A stretch of 64,000 nucleotides of DNA from Halomonas sp. 328 (lineage in GTDB: Bacteria; Pseudomonadota; Gammaproteobacteria; Pseudomonadales; Halomonadaceae), in assembly GCF_015645095.1 (NCBI RefSeq), contig NZ_JADOTW010000019.1, positions 24,409-88,408 of the forward strand, read 5' to 3'. A model generated the notes under the pieces. The model had not been told where the DNA came from and made no database searches. It saw only the letters and a program-made list of their open reading frames with translations. The stretch's first letter is position 1. The number at the start of each line of letters is the position of its first letter. A program made the translations under genes and the position numbers. Below are positions 35,489 through 44,696 of the stretch, one piece after another.

Positions 35489-36478
35489 ATGAATGCCAGT
35501 CTCTGCACCCCGAGCCTCGATCTCGGCGACGCGTCGTCCCTGCAGGCCTGGGTGGAACGCCTCGCCGAGCGGGCCCGCAGCCGGCTCGGCCTGGGCCGGG
35601 TGGCCGACTATATCCCGGCGCTGGCCGACCAGCCGGCCGATCGCCTGGGGATCGCCCTGTGTACCCGGGACGGGCGCCTCTATAGCGCCGGCGATGCCGA
35701 GGAGCCCTTCTCGATCCAGAGCCTCTCCAAGGTGCTGCTGCTGAGCCTGGCCCTGCGCAGCCACGGCGACGCCCTCTGGCAGCGGGTCGGGCTCAACCCC
35801 TCGGGCATGCCCTTCAACTCCCTGATGCAGCTGGAGACCGAGCGCGGCAAGCCGCGCAACCCCTTTATCAATGCCGGCGCCATCGTGGTCACCGATCACC
35901 TGGTCGGTGCCTACGCCACCCCGGTGAAGCACCTCCAGGACATCGCCCGGCGCCTCTCCGGCAACCCCGCGGTAATGATCGACCGGGAAGTGCTCGCCTC
36001 CGAGTGGCAGCACCGTGCCCGCAATGCCGCCGCGGCCTACCTGATGAAGGCCTTCGGCAACCTGCACAACGAGGTGGACGCGGTACTGGAAGCCTATTTC
36101 GCCAGCTGCGCCCTGCGCATGAGCTGCCGCGACCTGGCCAGTGCCTTCCACTACCTCGCCGCCGAGGGCCGCGCCCCCGCCACCGGCGAGGCCTTTATCC
36201 CGCCGGCCATGGCCCAGCGCATCAATGCGCTGATGTTCACCTCGGGCATGTACGACGCCGCCGGCGACTTCGCCTATCGGGTCGGCCTGCCGGCCAAGAG
36301 CGGCGTCGGCGGCGGCATCGTCGCCATCGTCCCCGGCGAGCTGTCGATCTGCGTCTGGTCACCGGCCCTCGACGGCAGCGGCAACTCGGTGGCCGGCCAG
36401 TATGCCCTGGAGCTGATCGCCGAGGAGCTGGGCCAGCTGCGCCGGGGCCCCCTCGGGGTGGCGCCCCGCACGCCCTGA
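35489..36478 (+). CDS. glsA: Glutaminase A
   Basis: 329 aa. Beta-lactamase-like glutaminase fold with the catalytic SxxK motif S78-LS-K81 in PFSIQSLSKV. Further family blocks are RGKPRNPFINAGAI (around 119-132), SCALRMSCRDLA and the KSGVGGGI loop (around 270-277). It hydrolyses glutamine to glutamate and ammonia in the cytoplasm. ATG 35489 follows GCAGGAG. It lies 54 bp after the symporter and is probably co-transcribed from the sigma-54 promoter. Length is slightly above the usual 305-310. Confidence 0.95.
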   Translation: MNASLCTPSLDLGDASSLQAWVERLAERARSRLGLGRVADYIPALADQPADRLGIALCTRDGRLYSAGDAEEPFSIQSLSKVLLLSLALRSHGDALWQRVGLNPSGMPFNSLMQLETERGKPRNPFINAGAIVVTDHLVGAYATPVKHLQDIARRLSGNPAVMIDREVLASEWQHRARNAAAAYLMKAFGNLHNEVDAVLEAYFASCALRMSCRDLASAFHYLAAEGRAPATGEAFIPPAMAQRINALMFTSGMYDAAGDFAYRVGLPAKSGVGGGIVAIVPGELSICVWSPALDGSGNSVAGQYALELIAEELGQLRRGPLGVAPRTP

Positions 36479-36559
36479 TTCGGAGGCGGACACCGGGCGC
36501 AGGAAGAAACGATTCGCCTCCTAATGGCTCTTGCCTTACACTTTCGTATTATTACTACG

Positions 36560-36594
36560 CGACTCCGGCCTCCGCCGGAGTCGTTCGCTTTTCG
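36560..36594 (+). terminator. Terminator after glutaminase / in the leader of the MFS gene
   Basis: A 10-bp stem CGACTCCGGC/GCCGGAGTCG (36560-36569 with 36574-36583) is followed by TTCGCTTTT. It lies only 10 bp before the MFS start, so it either ends the glutaminase operon or acts as a leader attenuator for the exporter. Confidence 0.6.
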
Positions 36595-36603
36595 GGAGGC
36601 CCC

Positions 36604-37809
36604 ATGACGTCATCATCCGCACCCACCCGCGGGGCGCGCCATCCTCGCCTGGCCGAGTTCGCCCTGGCCCTGGGCGGCTTCGGCATCGGCACCAGCGAAT
36701 TCGTGATCATGGGCCTGATGCCGCGGGTCGCCGCCGACCTCCAGGTGGCCACCGCCGAGGTGGGCTATGCGATCTCCAGCTATGCCCTGGGCGTGGTGGT
36801 GGGGGCCCCGCTGATCGCCGCCCTGGCCGCCCGGATGCCGCGTCGCACCCTGCTGATCCTGCTGATGCTGGTGTTTGCCGTGGGCAATATCGCCAGCGCC
36901 CTGGCCACCGCCTTCTGGCCCTTCGTCGGCCTGCGCTTCCTGGCCGGCCTGCCCCATGGCGCCTATTTCGGTGTCGCCGCCCTGGTCGCCGCGGCGGCGG
37001 TGCCCGTCGATCAGCGCGCCCGCGCCATCGGCCGGGTGATGCTGGGGCTGACCGGGGCCATCCTGGTGGGCGCCCCGCTGGCCACCTGGGCCGGCCAGTG
37101 GCTGGGCTGGCCCAGCGCCTTTATCGGCGTCGGCGTCATCGCCCTGACCACCGCCGGGCTGATTCGCCTCTGGGTGCCCAGCCAGCCCCGTGACGCCAGC
37201 GCCAGTCCGCGCCGCGAGCTCTCCGCCCTGGCCAAGCCCCGGGTGCTGATCACCCTGGGCATCGCCAGCATCGGCTTCGGCGGCATGTTCGCGGTGTTCA
37301 GCTATGTGGTACCGACCCTGGCCAGCCAGGCCGGCATGCGCGAGGTCCTGGGGCCCCTGACCCTGGCGATCTTCGGCATCGGCACCATCGCCGGCAACCT
37401 GGTGGGGGCCCGGGCCGCTGACCGCGACCTGGACAAGGCGATTCCGCGCATCCTGCTGTGGTGCCTGCTGGTCCAGGGCGGCTTCTATTTCGCCGCCAAC
37501 CACCTGGTCACCGGCCTGCTGTTCGTCGGCCTGGTGGGCACCAGCATGGCCCTGGGGCCGGCGCTGCAGACCCGGCTGATGGACGTGGCCGGCGATGCCC
37601 AGACCATGGCCGCCTCGATGAACCACGCCGCCTTCAACTGCGCCAATGCCCTGGGCGCCTGGCTAGCGGCACTGGTAATCCAGGCCGGGGCGACCTGGTC
37701 CTCCAGCGGCCTGGTCGGCGCCGCCCTGGCCGCCGGCGGCCTGGGGGTCTTCCTGATCGGACGGCGCCTGGAACGGCGCCCGGCCACCCCCTGCCCCGAG
37801 ACGCCCTGA
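36604..37809 (+). CDS. MFS transporter, drug/arabinose efflux-like (DHA1 family)
   Basis: 401 aa from ATG 36604 with GGGAGG upstream. Twelve predicted helices. The N-terminal FALALGGFGIGTSEFVIMGLMPRVAADL is typical of the AraJ/YdhP/PbuE-like DHA1 exporters, and motif A-like LAARMPRRTLL lies between helices 2 and 3. It probably exports a small metabolite by proton antiport. The substrate is unknown. It follows the glutaminase operon but is separated by a terminator-like hairpin, and is the last gene of the insert before the conserved gmk-rpoZ-spoT block. Confidence 0.87.
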   Translation: MTSSSAPTRGARHPRLAEFALALGGFGIGTSEFVIMGLMPRVAADLQVATAEVGYAISSYALGVVVGAPLIAALAARMPRRTLLILLMLVFAVGNIASALATAFWPFVGLRFLAGLPHGAYFGVAALVAAAAVPVDQRARAIGRVMLGLTGAILVGAPLATWAGQWLGWPSAFIGVGVIALTTAGLIRLWVPSQPRDASASPRRELSALAKPRVLITLGIASIGFGGMFAVFSYVVPTLASQAGMREVLGPLTLAIFGIGTIAGNLVGARAADRDLDKAIPRILLWCLLVQGGFYFAANHLVTGLLFVGLVGTSMALGPALQTRLMDVAGDAQTMAASMNHAAFNCANALGAWLAALVIQAGATWSSSGLVGAALAAGGLGVFLIGRRLERRPATPCPETP

Positions 37810-37816
37810 GACACCG

Positions 37817-38546
<730 letters not shown>

Positions 38547-38610
38547 ACTTTTTTGTCCCCCCGAATACACGCCGCGCTCAAGCCGGCAGTGCAACATCAG
38601 GATACCGTTC

Positions 38611-38865
38611 ATGGCGCGAGTTACCGTTGAAGATTGTCTGGATCACGTGGAAAACCGTTTCAAGCTGGTGATGATCTCCACCCAGCGCGCCCGTCAGCTG
38701 GCTCGCGGTTCCCGTGACGCCCTGCTGCCCTGGGACAACGACAAGCCCACCGTCATGGCCCTGCGCGAGATCGCCGCCGGCAAGATCGACGATCAGGTGC
38801 TCAACGAGCCGGTGGAGGCGCTGGTACGCCCGCGGCCGGAGGCGGAAGCAGGCTACGGCGAGTAA
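38611..38865 (+). CDS. rpoZ: RNA polymerase omega subunit
   Basis: 84 aa. [28 protein letters not shown] is the invariant omega N-terminus, and the A-R-Q-L residues that clamp the beta-prime C-terminus follow. The C-terminus is acidic and short. It assists RNA polymerase assembly and, with beta-prime, forms a ppGpp site. Its place between gmk and spoT ties it to stringent-response genes. The ATG has a CAGGAT site upstream. Confidence 0.97.
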   Translation: MARVTVEDCLDHVENRFKLVMISTQRARQLARGSRDALLPWDNDKPTVMALREIAAGKIDDQVLNEPVEALVRPRPEAEAGYGE

Positions 38866-38918
38866 CGGCAACGCCGTTCCTCGCTTTTTCCCTCCCTCCG
38901 CAGCAATAAGGCGCGCCC

Positions 38919-41057
38919 ATGTTTACCATCGACGACCTGGCCGACCGCCTCGGTAGCTACCTGCCCGCCGAGGAGATCCAGCAGGTCAAGCGCGCCTTCT
39001 ACTACGCCGAACAGGCCCACGACGGCCAGCGCCGCCGTTCCGGCGAACCCTATGTGACCCACCCCCTGGCGGTGGCCAATATCCTCGCCAACATGCACAT
39101 GGACCATCAGAGCCTGATGGCCGCCATGCTGCATGACGTCATCGAGGATACCGGCGTGCCCAAGGAGGCCCTGGCCGCCCAGTTCGGCGAGCCGGTGGCG
39201 GAGCTGGTCGACGGCGTCTCCAAGCTGACCCAGATCGCCTTCGAGGACAAGGCGGTGGCCCAGGCGGAGAACTTCCAGAAGATGGTGCTGGCGATGTCCC
39301 GGGATATCCGGGTCATCATCGTCAAGCTCGCCGACCGCCTGCACAACATGCGCACCCTGGGTGCCCTGCGCCCGGAGAAGAAGCGCCGCATCGCCCGCGA
39401 GACCCTGGAGATCTACGCCCGTATCGCCAGCCGCCTGGGCATCAACACCATCCGCGTGGAGCTGGAGGACCTCTCCTTCCAGGCCATCTACCCGATGCGC
39501 GCCGAACGCATCAAGCGAGCGGTGAGCAAGGCCCGGGGCCATCGCCGTTCGGCGATTCGCCAGCTGCAGACCAGCCTCCAGCAGTGCCTGGACGACGAGG
39601 GCCTGGCCGGCAACGTGGTGGGGCGCCAGAAGCACCTGCTCTCCATCTATCGCAAGATGCGCGATCAGCAGAAGTCCTTCGCCGAGATCATGGACGTCTT
39701 CGGCTTCCGCATCATCACCGACAGCGTCGACAGCTGCTACCGCATCCTCGGCGTGGTGCACAACCTCTACAAGCCGGTGCCGGGGCGCTTCAAGGACTAT
39801 ATCGCCATCCCCAAGGCCAACGGCTACCAGAGCCTGCACACCACCCTGTTCGGCGCCGGCGGCATGCCCATTGAGGTGCAGATCCGTACCCGCGAGATGG
39901 AGGCCATGGCCAACAACGGCATCGCCGCCCACTGGCTCTACAAGGCCGGCCAGACCGATCACCCCATCGCCGAGGGCAGCCACGCCCGGGCCCGCCAGTG
40001 GGTCAAGGGGCTGCTGGAGATGCAGCGCCACGCCGGGGACTCGCTGGAATTCATCGAGCACGTCAAGAACGACCTCTTCCCCGACGACATCTACGTCTTC
40101 ACCCCCAAGGGCGACATCATGGAGCTGCCCCAGGGAGCCACGGTGATCGACTTCGCCTACAGCGTGCACACCGACATCGGCAACGGCTGCATCGCCTGTC
40201 GCATCGATCGCCACCTGGCGCCGCTCTCCACCCGCCTGGAGAGCGGCCAGACCCTGGAGATCATCACCGCCCCGGGGGCCAAGCCCAATACCACCTGGCT
40301 CTCCTTCGTGATCACCGCCAAGGCGCGCTCGGCGATCCGCCATGCCATCAAGCACCAGCAGCACACCGAGTCGGTGCAGCTGGGGCGGCGCCTGCTCAAC
40401 AAGGCACTGGCGGATTTCGAGACCAGCCTGGAGGAGCTGCCGGAGGGGCACCTGAGCGCCCAGCTGGAGACGCTGTCGGTGAAGCACGAGGACGAGCTGC
40501 TGGAGTCCATCGGCCTCGGCACCCGCATGGCCTATGCGGTGGCCCGGCGCCTGGTGGAGGCACTGCCGGCAGGTCGGGAGGCCCCGCGCCCCACGGGCAG
40601 CGGCCAGGGCGACAGCCCGGTGGTGATCAGCGGCGCCGAGGGCATGGTGATCAAGTTCGCGCGCTGCTGCCACCCGCTGCCCGGCGACCCGGTGCTGGGC
40701 CACCTTTCGGTGGGCAAGGGCATCGTGGTGCACCGCGCCGACTGTCGTAACCTGAACGACCTCAAGGGCGACCCGGAGAAGCTCTTCCCCCTGGAGTGGT
40801 CGGAAACCATCACCGAGGACTTCCCGGTGGCGCTGCGCATCGAAATGGAGACCCGCCGCGGCCTGGTGGCGGAGCTGGCCAGCCTGGTCACCGATGCCGA
40901 TGCCAATATCGAGCGCATCGGCATCGAGGAACGCGACGCCCGCCTGGCCATCGTCAACCTGACCCTGGCGGTGCGCGACCGCATCCACCTGGCACGCATC
41001 ATCAAGCGCATCCGCAACCTGCCCCAGGTGGGCCGCGTCGGCCGCGTCCGCAACTGA
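38919..41057 (+). CDS. spoT: Bifunctional (p)ppGpp synthetase/hydrolase SpoT
   Basis: 712 aa. N-terminal hydrolase HD domain intact (MLHDVIEDTGVP, around 69-80; LADRLHNMRTL). Synthetase domain is around 190-340 (MDVFGFRIIT, IPKANGYQSLHTTL). TGS domain is around 385-445 (DDIYVFTPKGDIMELPQGATVIDFAY). C-terminal ACT domain is from about 635. Retention of the HDxxED motif argues for SpoT rather than RelA. It degrades and makes (p)ppGpp. A strong terminator follows. Confidence 0.96.
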   Translation: MFTIDDLADRLGSYLPAEEIQQVKRAFYYAEQAHDGQRRRSGEPYVTHPLAVANILANMHMDHQSLMAAMLHDVIEDTGVPKEALAAQFGEPVAELVDGVSKLTQIAFEDKAVAQAENFQKMVLAMSRDIRVIIVKLADRLHNMRTLGALRPEKKRRIARETLEIYARIASRLGINTIRVELEDLSFQAIYPMRAERIKRAVSKARGHRRSAIRQLQTSLQQCLDDEGLAGNVVGRQKHLLSIYRKMRDQQKSFAEIMDVFGFRIITDSVDSCYRILGVVHNLYKPVPGRFKDYIAIPKANGYQSLHTTLFGAGGMPIEVQIRTREMEAMANNGIAAHWLYKAGQTDHPIAEGSHARARQWVKGLLEMQRHAGDSLEFIEHVKNDLFPDDIYVFTPKGDIMELPQGATVIDFAYSVHTDIGNGCIACRIDRHLAPLSTRLESGQTLEIITAPGAKPNTTWLSFVITAKARSAIRHAIKHQQHTESVQLGRRLLNKALADFETSLEELPEGHLSAQLETLSVKHEDELLESIGLGTRMAYAVARRLVEALPAGREAPRPTGSGQGDSPVVISGAEGMVIKFARCCHPLPGDPVLGHLSVGKGIVVHRADCRNLNDLKGDPEKLFPLEWSETITEDFPVALRIEMETRRGLVAELASLVTDADANIERIGIEERDARLAIVNLTLAVRDRIHLARIIKRIRNLPQVGRVGRVRN

Positions 41058-41068
41058 TCCCTGAATCC

Positions 41069-41107
41069 GGCCCCGCCGCCCCCGCCGGGCGGCGGGGCCC
41101 ACTTTTT
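41069..41107 (+). terminator. Rho-independent terminator after spoT
   Basis: A perfect 13-bp GC stem (41069-41081 with 41087-41099), 5-base loop, followed by CACTTTTT. It ends the gmk-rpoZ-spoT transcript; ridA starts 29 bp later. Confidence 0.85.
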
Positions 41108-41135
41108 CCCACACAACCACAGCGAGGACACCACC

Positions 41136-41525
41136 ATGAGCAACAAGGCCGTGATCAACACCGACAAGGCACCCGCCGCCATCGGCCCCTACTCCCAGGC
41201 CATCAAGGCCGGCAACACCGTCTACCTGTCCGGCCAGATTCCCCTGGACCCGGCCACCATGGAGCTGGTCTCCGACGACTTCGAGGCCCAGGCCCGCCAG
41301 GTCTTCACCAACCTCAAGGCGGTCTGCGAGGAAGCCGCCGGCTCCCTCGGCGAGATCGTCAAGATCAATCTCTACCTGGTGGACCTGGACAACTTCGCCA
41401 TCGTCAACCAGGTGATGGAGGAGTTCTTCGCCGCCCCCTTCCCGGCCCGCGCCGCGGTCGGCGTCAAGGCCCTGCCCAAGGGCAGCCAGGTGGAGGCCGA
41501 GGCGGTCATGGTGATCGGCGACTAA
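41136..41525 (+). CDS. ridA: RidA family reactive enamine/imine deaminase
   Basis: 129 aa. [24 protein letters not shown] is the family N-terminal block. The catalytic arginine is in [14 protein letters not shown] (around 105), and the final VEAEAVMV strand closes the trimer core. It hydrolyses 2-aminoacrylate and related imines released by PLP enzymes. It follows spoT, as in many gammaproteobacteria. ATG 41136 has AGCGAGGA upstream. Confidence 0.96.
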   Translation: MSNKAVINTDKAPAAIGPYSQAIKAGNTVYLSGQIPLDPATMELVSDDFEAQARQVFTNLKAVCEEAAGSLGEIVKINLYLVDLDNFAIVNQVMEEFFAAPFPARAAVGVKALPKGSQVEAEAVMVIGD

Positions 41526-41545
41526 GGCGCCCCGGAGGTTGTGGC

Positions 41546-42064
41546 GTGCGGCTCTTCCTCGCCCTGCGCCCCGACCCGGCCCTGGTCGAGTGCCTTGCCG
41601 ACCTGGCCGAGCAGGCCCGCCGTCGCTGCGGCGGGCGGGTCGTGCCCCGGGCGTCACTGCACCTGACCCTGGCCTTCCTCGGCGAAGTGCCCGAGCCCCG
41701 GCTCGACGCCCTGACTCGCTTCACCGAGGCGTTCTCCTGCCGCCCCGGCGCCTGGCCCCTGGATCGCTACGGCCACTTCCGTCGCGGCGGCATCCTCTGG
41801 CTCGGCTCGAGCCAGCCCGCACCGGCCCTGGCGGCGCTCTACCAGGAGCTCCACCAGGGCCTGGACGAACTGGGCCTGGCGCCACCCCCGCGCCCCTTCC
41901 TGCCCCATGTCACCCTGCTGCGTCATGCCAAGCACACCGCCCCCGCAGCGTTGGCGGCCCTGCCACGGCCGGCGCTGACATGGCGCTACACTCAGATGGA
42001 ATTGATCCACTCCCGGGCCAAGGATGGCAGACGCCACTATCACACCCTGGCTCGGAGTCGCTAA
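41546..42064 (+). CDS. thpR: RNA 2',3'-cyclic phosphodiesterase (2'-5' RNA ligase family)
   Basis: 172 aa from GTG 41546, with GGAGG 8 nt upstream. The two catalytic HxTx motifs are present: HLTL in ASLHLTLAFLGEV (around 38-41) and HVTL in FLPHVTLLRH (around 126-129). It belongs to the 2H phosphoesterases that open 2',3'-cyclic phosphates on RNA. It lies 20 bp after ridA, so the two are likely co-transcribed. The start could instead be a few codons away, but this one gives the usual (M)RLFLAL opening. Confidence 0.9.
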   Translation: MRLFLALRPDPALVECLADLAEQARRRCGGRVVPRASLHLTLAFLGEVPEPRLDALTRFTEAFSCRPGAWPLDRYGHFRRGGILWLGSSQPAPALAALYQELHQGLDELGLAPPPRPFLPHVTLLRHAKHTAPAALAALPRPALTWRYTQMELIHSRAKDGRRHYHTLARSR

Positions 42065-42076
42065 GGAAACCTGCCG

Positions 42077-42583
42077 ATGACGCTTTCGAAGGCTTTACGC
42101 GGGGCTCTGCTGGCCCTGCTGGCGGTGGGAACGCCGCCGCTCTGGGCGGCCCCCAACCTGGGCCTGGGAATCACCAGCGAGCGCACGCCGGCGCTGCGCC
42201 TGACCCTGGATCGCACCTTCGACCTGAGCCACTGGCACTCGCGCCTCGACCTGCGCCTGGCCAGCGGGGTGCTGTTGCTGCCGGGGGATGACGGCGACGA
42301 TAACGCCGCCTGGGTGATCACGCCGGCCTTTCGCTATCACCTGGGCGAGGCCCGCCGTGCCTACGTGGAGGCGGGTATCGGCGCCGCTCTCTTCCTGAAC
42401 ACCCGCCTGGAGACCCGCCAGCTCTCCACCGCCTTCCAGTTCGAGGATCGCCTCGCCCTGGGCTGGACGCTGCCCGGCGCCAGCGAACTGAGCCTGAGCG
42501 TCACCCACTACTCCAATGGGCGGATCAAGCGGCCGAATGATGGCTTCGAGGTCTATGGCCTGACCTACCGCCTGGCGTTGTAG
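42077..42583 (+). CDS. pagL: Lipid A 3-O-deacylase (PagL-like outer membrane protein)
   Basis: 168 aa with a signal peptide (ALLALLAVGTPPLWAA, cleavage near 25) and a small beta-barrel pattern. The catalytic triad of PagL is visible with its known spacing: H144 and S146 in VTHYSNG and E158 in DGFEVYG. It would remove the 3-O acyl chain from lipid A in the outer leaflet, changing envelope permeability. The final strand GLTYRLAL is the membrane-insertion signal. The 3' end, including the stop, is repeated three times just downstream. Confidence 0.88.
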   Translation: MTLSKALRGALLALLAVGTPPLWAAPNLGLGITSERTPALRLTLDRTFDLSHWHSRLDLRLASGVLLLPGDDGDDNAAWVITPAFRYHLGEARRAYVEAGIGAALFLNTRLETRQLSTAFQFEDRLALGWTLPGASELSLSVTHYSNGRIKRPNDGFEVYGLTYRLAL

Positions 42584-42827
42584 GCCGCCGAACGGGAAGG
42601 ATCAAGCGACCACTCTCGAGTCGGCGGCTTCGAGGTCTATGGCCTGACCTACCGCTTAGCGTTGTAGGCCGCTGAACGGGAAGGATCAAGCGACCACTCT
42701 CGAGTCGGCGGTTTCGAGGGCTATGGCCTGAACTACCGCTTGTCCTTGTAGGCCAAGGGATCAAGCGCCCGTCTCGCCCATCGGCGGCTTCGAGGCCTAT
42801 GGCCCGAACTACCGCCTGGCGTTGTAA
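42584..42827 (+). repeat. Tandem copies of the pagL 3' end
   Basis: Three consecutive units follow the pagL stop: 42584-42667 (84 bp), 42668-42751 (84 bp) and 42752-42827 (76 bp). The first two remain in the pagL frame and each ends with a stop: GGFEVYGLTYRLAL and GGFEGYGLNYRLSL. The third is shifted by a deletion. The array stops exactly at the stop codon of the next gene. No start codon or ribosome site suggests independent expression. Confidence 0.9.
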
Positions 42828-43703
42828 TCACTTCTTGGCGGGCAGGAAGCCCCCCGCCTCCAGCACCTGGGCATAGCCCTCCCGGAAGCTGGGGTAGCGG
42901 AAGCGGTAGCCGCTCTCGAGCAGCAGGGCATTGTCGCAGCGCTTGCTGGCGCGGCGCCGCAGCGGCGACTGGATCACCTGGCTGGGCTCGACCCGCAGCT
43001 TGTCGGCCAACCACTGCATCACCTCGTGGAGCGGTGCCGGCTCGCAGTCGGAGGCGAGATAGAGGGGTGCCAGGGGCTGGTCGGCCAGGGCCAGGTCGAT
43101 CAGGTGCGCCAGCACCCCGGTACAGTCGTCACGATGGATGCGATTGGAGTACATGGTCGGACTGGCCGGGGCGATGCGCCCCTCGCGGACCTGACGGATC
43201 AGGCGATCGCGTCCCGGCCCATAGATCCCGGAGAAACGTACCACGGTGCCCGGCAGGTCATGGGCCAGCAGGGCCTGTTCCGCCTCCAGCATCAGCTGTC
43301 CCGAGAAACCATGGGGCGCCACCTCGCTGGCTTCATCGACGCTCTCGCCATCCTGCTGGGCATAGACGCTGGTGGAAGAGACGAAGAAGACCCGCTTGGG
43401 CGGCCGCTTGCGGCCGGCAAACTCGGCCAGCACCGCCTTGAGGCCATCCGGATAGGCGGCCCGGTAGGCCCCTTCCTCGAAGCGGTCGGCGCTGATCACA
43501 TAGACCACCACCTCGGCATCCGGCAGGGCCGCCAGGCTCTCGGCGTCCTGAACGTCCGCGGCCACCGCCGGAATGCCCGTCTCGGCCAGGGCCTCCGGAC
43601 GACGGCGCACGCCGGTGACGCTCGAGCCTTGGGCCTTGAGTTGCCGTGCCAGGGTGATGCCGATATCGCCGCAGCCGACGATCAATGTCGTTGTTTTCTT
43701 CAC
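42828..43703 (-). CDS. NAD(P)-dependent sugar epimerase-like protein (YeeZ family SDR)
   Basis: 291 aa from GTG 43703, which gives VKKTTTLIVGCGDIG at the nucleotide-binding loop; another GTG at 43745 would add 14 residues. The Rossmann GxGxxG variant is GCGDIG (around 10-15), and the extended-SDR SSTSVY and RFSGIYGPGRD segments are present. The usual YxxxK is not obvious (Q-Q-D-G region), as in YeeZ-like proteins. Substrate unknown. It is divergent from oxyR, with 78 bp between the starts. Confidence 0.8.
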   Translation of the reverse strand: MKKTTTLIVGCGDIGITLARQLKAQGSSVTGVRRRPEALAETGIPAVAADVQDAESLAALPDAEVVVYVISADRFEEGAYRAAYPDGLKAVLAEFAGRKRPPKRVFFVSSTSVYAQQDGESVDEASEVAPHGFSGQLMLEAEQALLAHDLPGTVVRFSGIYGPGRDRLIRQVREGRIAPASPTMYSNRIHRDDCTGVLAHLIDLALADQPLAPLYLASDCEPAPLHEVMQWLADKLRVEPSQVIQSPLRRRASKRCDNALLLESGYRFRYPSFREGYAQVLEAGGFLPAKK

Positions 43704-43781
43704 CTTTCCCTTGCCCCTTGATAAAAAGTCCCTATCGGATAACACATTACTGCCCCGAGAGGATGCCGCCGAGGCACCACC

Positions 43782-44696
43782 ATGACTCTAACAGAACTCC
43801 GCTACATCGTAACCTTGGCCCAGGAGCGCCATTTCGGGCGCGCCGCCGAGCGCTGCCACGTCTCCCAGCCGACCCTGTCGGTGGCGGTGAAGAAACTCGA
43901 GGAGGAGCTCGGTGTGCCCCTCTTCGAGCGCTCCAAGTCCACGGTCCAGGTCACCCCCCTGGGGGAGCGCATCGTCGAGCAGGCCCAGCGGGTGCTGGAG
44001 CAGAGCAGCGTGATCAAGGAGCTGGCCAATGCCGGCAAGGACCAGTTGGCCAGCCCGTTGCGCATCGGTGCCATCTATACCATCGGCCCCTACCTGTTTC
44101 CGGACCTGATTCCCGAGCTGGCCCGCAGCGCTCCCCAGATGCCGCTCTACATCGAGGAGGGCTTCACCGCCACCCTGCGCCGCAAGCTGCGCAGCGGCGA
44201 GCTGGACGCCATCATCATCTCGCTGCCCTTCACCGAGACCGACGTGCTCACCAAGCCCCTCTATGACGAGGAGTTCGAGGTGCTGATGCCGGCCAGCCAC
44301 CCCTGGACCGAGAAGGCCAGCATCGACAAGGAGGAGCTGCTCGGCGAGCGTCTGTTGCTGCTCGGCGAGGGCCACTGCTTCCGCGACCAGATCCTCGAGG
44401 CCTGCCCGGCGATCAGCGCCAAGCTCAACAGCCCCAGCAATACCCTGACCGCCGAGGGCGGCTCCCTGGAGACCATCCGCTACATGGTCGCCTCGCGGCT
44501 GGGCATCACGGTACTGCCCCGCTCCGCCCTCGGCAGCGGCCGCTATGAGCAGGGCGGGGTGGAGAGTCGCCCCTTCAGCGACCCGGCGCCGTCTCGCACC
44601 GTGGCCATCGCCTGGCGCGCCAGCTTCCCGCGGCCCAAGGCCATCGATACCCTCACCGAGGCGATCGCCAAGTGCCGTCAGCGGCGAAGCTCATGA
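43782..44696 (+). CDS. oxyR: Hydrogen peroxide-sensing LysR regulator OxyR
   Basis: 304 aa. The LysR HTH is MTLTELRYIVTLAQERHFGRAAERCHVSQPTL in the first 32 residues. The redox pair C199 (GEGHCFRDQ) and C208 (LEACP) sits at exactly the E. coli positions, so peroxide sensing through a disulfide is expected. Targets would be catalase and ahp genes elsewhere. Its stop overlaps the recG start (ATGA), the oxyR-recG arrangement also found in Pseudomonas. Confidence 0.97.
   Translation: MTLTELRYIVTLAQERHFGRAAERCHVSQPTLSVAVKKLEEELGVPLFERSKSTVQVTPLGERIVEQAQRVLEQSSVIKELANAGKDQLASPLRIGAIYTIGPYLFPDLIPELARSAPQMPLYIEEGFTATLRRKLRSGELDAIIISLPFTETDVLTKPLYDEEFEVLMPASHPWTEKASIDKEELLGERLLLLGEGHCFRDQILEACPAISAKLNSPSNTLTAEGGSLETIRYMVASRLGITVLPRSALGSGRYEQGGVESRPFSDPAPSRTVAIAWRASFPRPKAIDTLTEAIAKCRQRRSS

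Noticed and set aside
38853..41657. Long open frame of about 930 codons antisense to spoT and ridA
   Set aside because: It mirrors the third-codon-position GC bias of spoT, has low-complexity composition rich in Gly, His, Gln and Val, and shows no recognisable motif. The plus-strand SpoT and RidA proteins are unmistakable.
42584..42827. Separate small outer-membrane peptide genes
   Set aside because: The units lack start codons with ribosome sites and one is frameshifted. They are better explained as duplicated pagL 3' ends.
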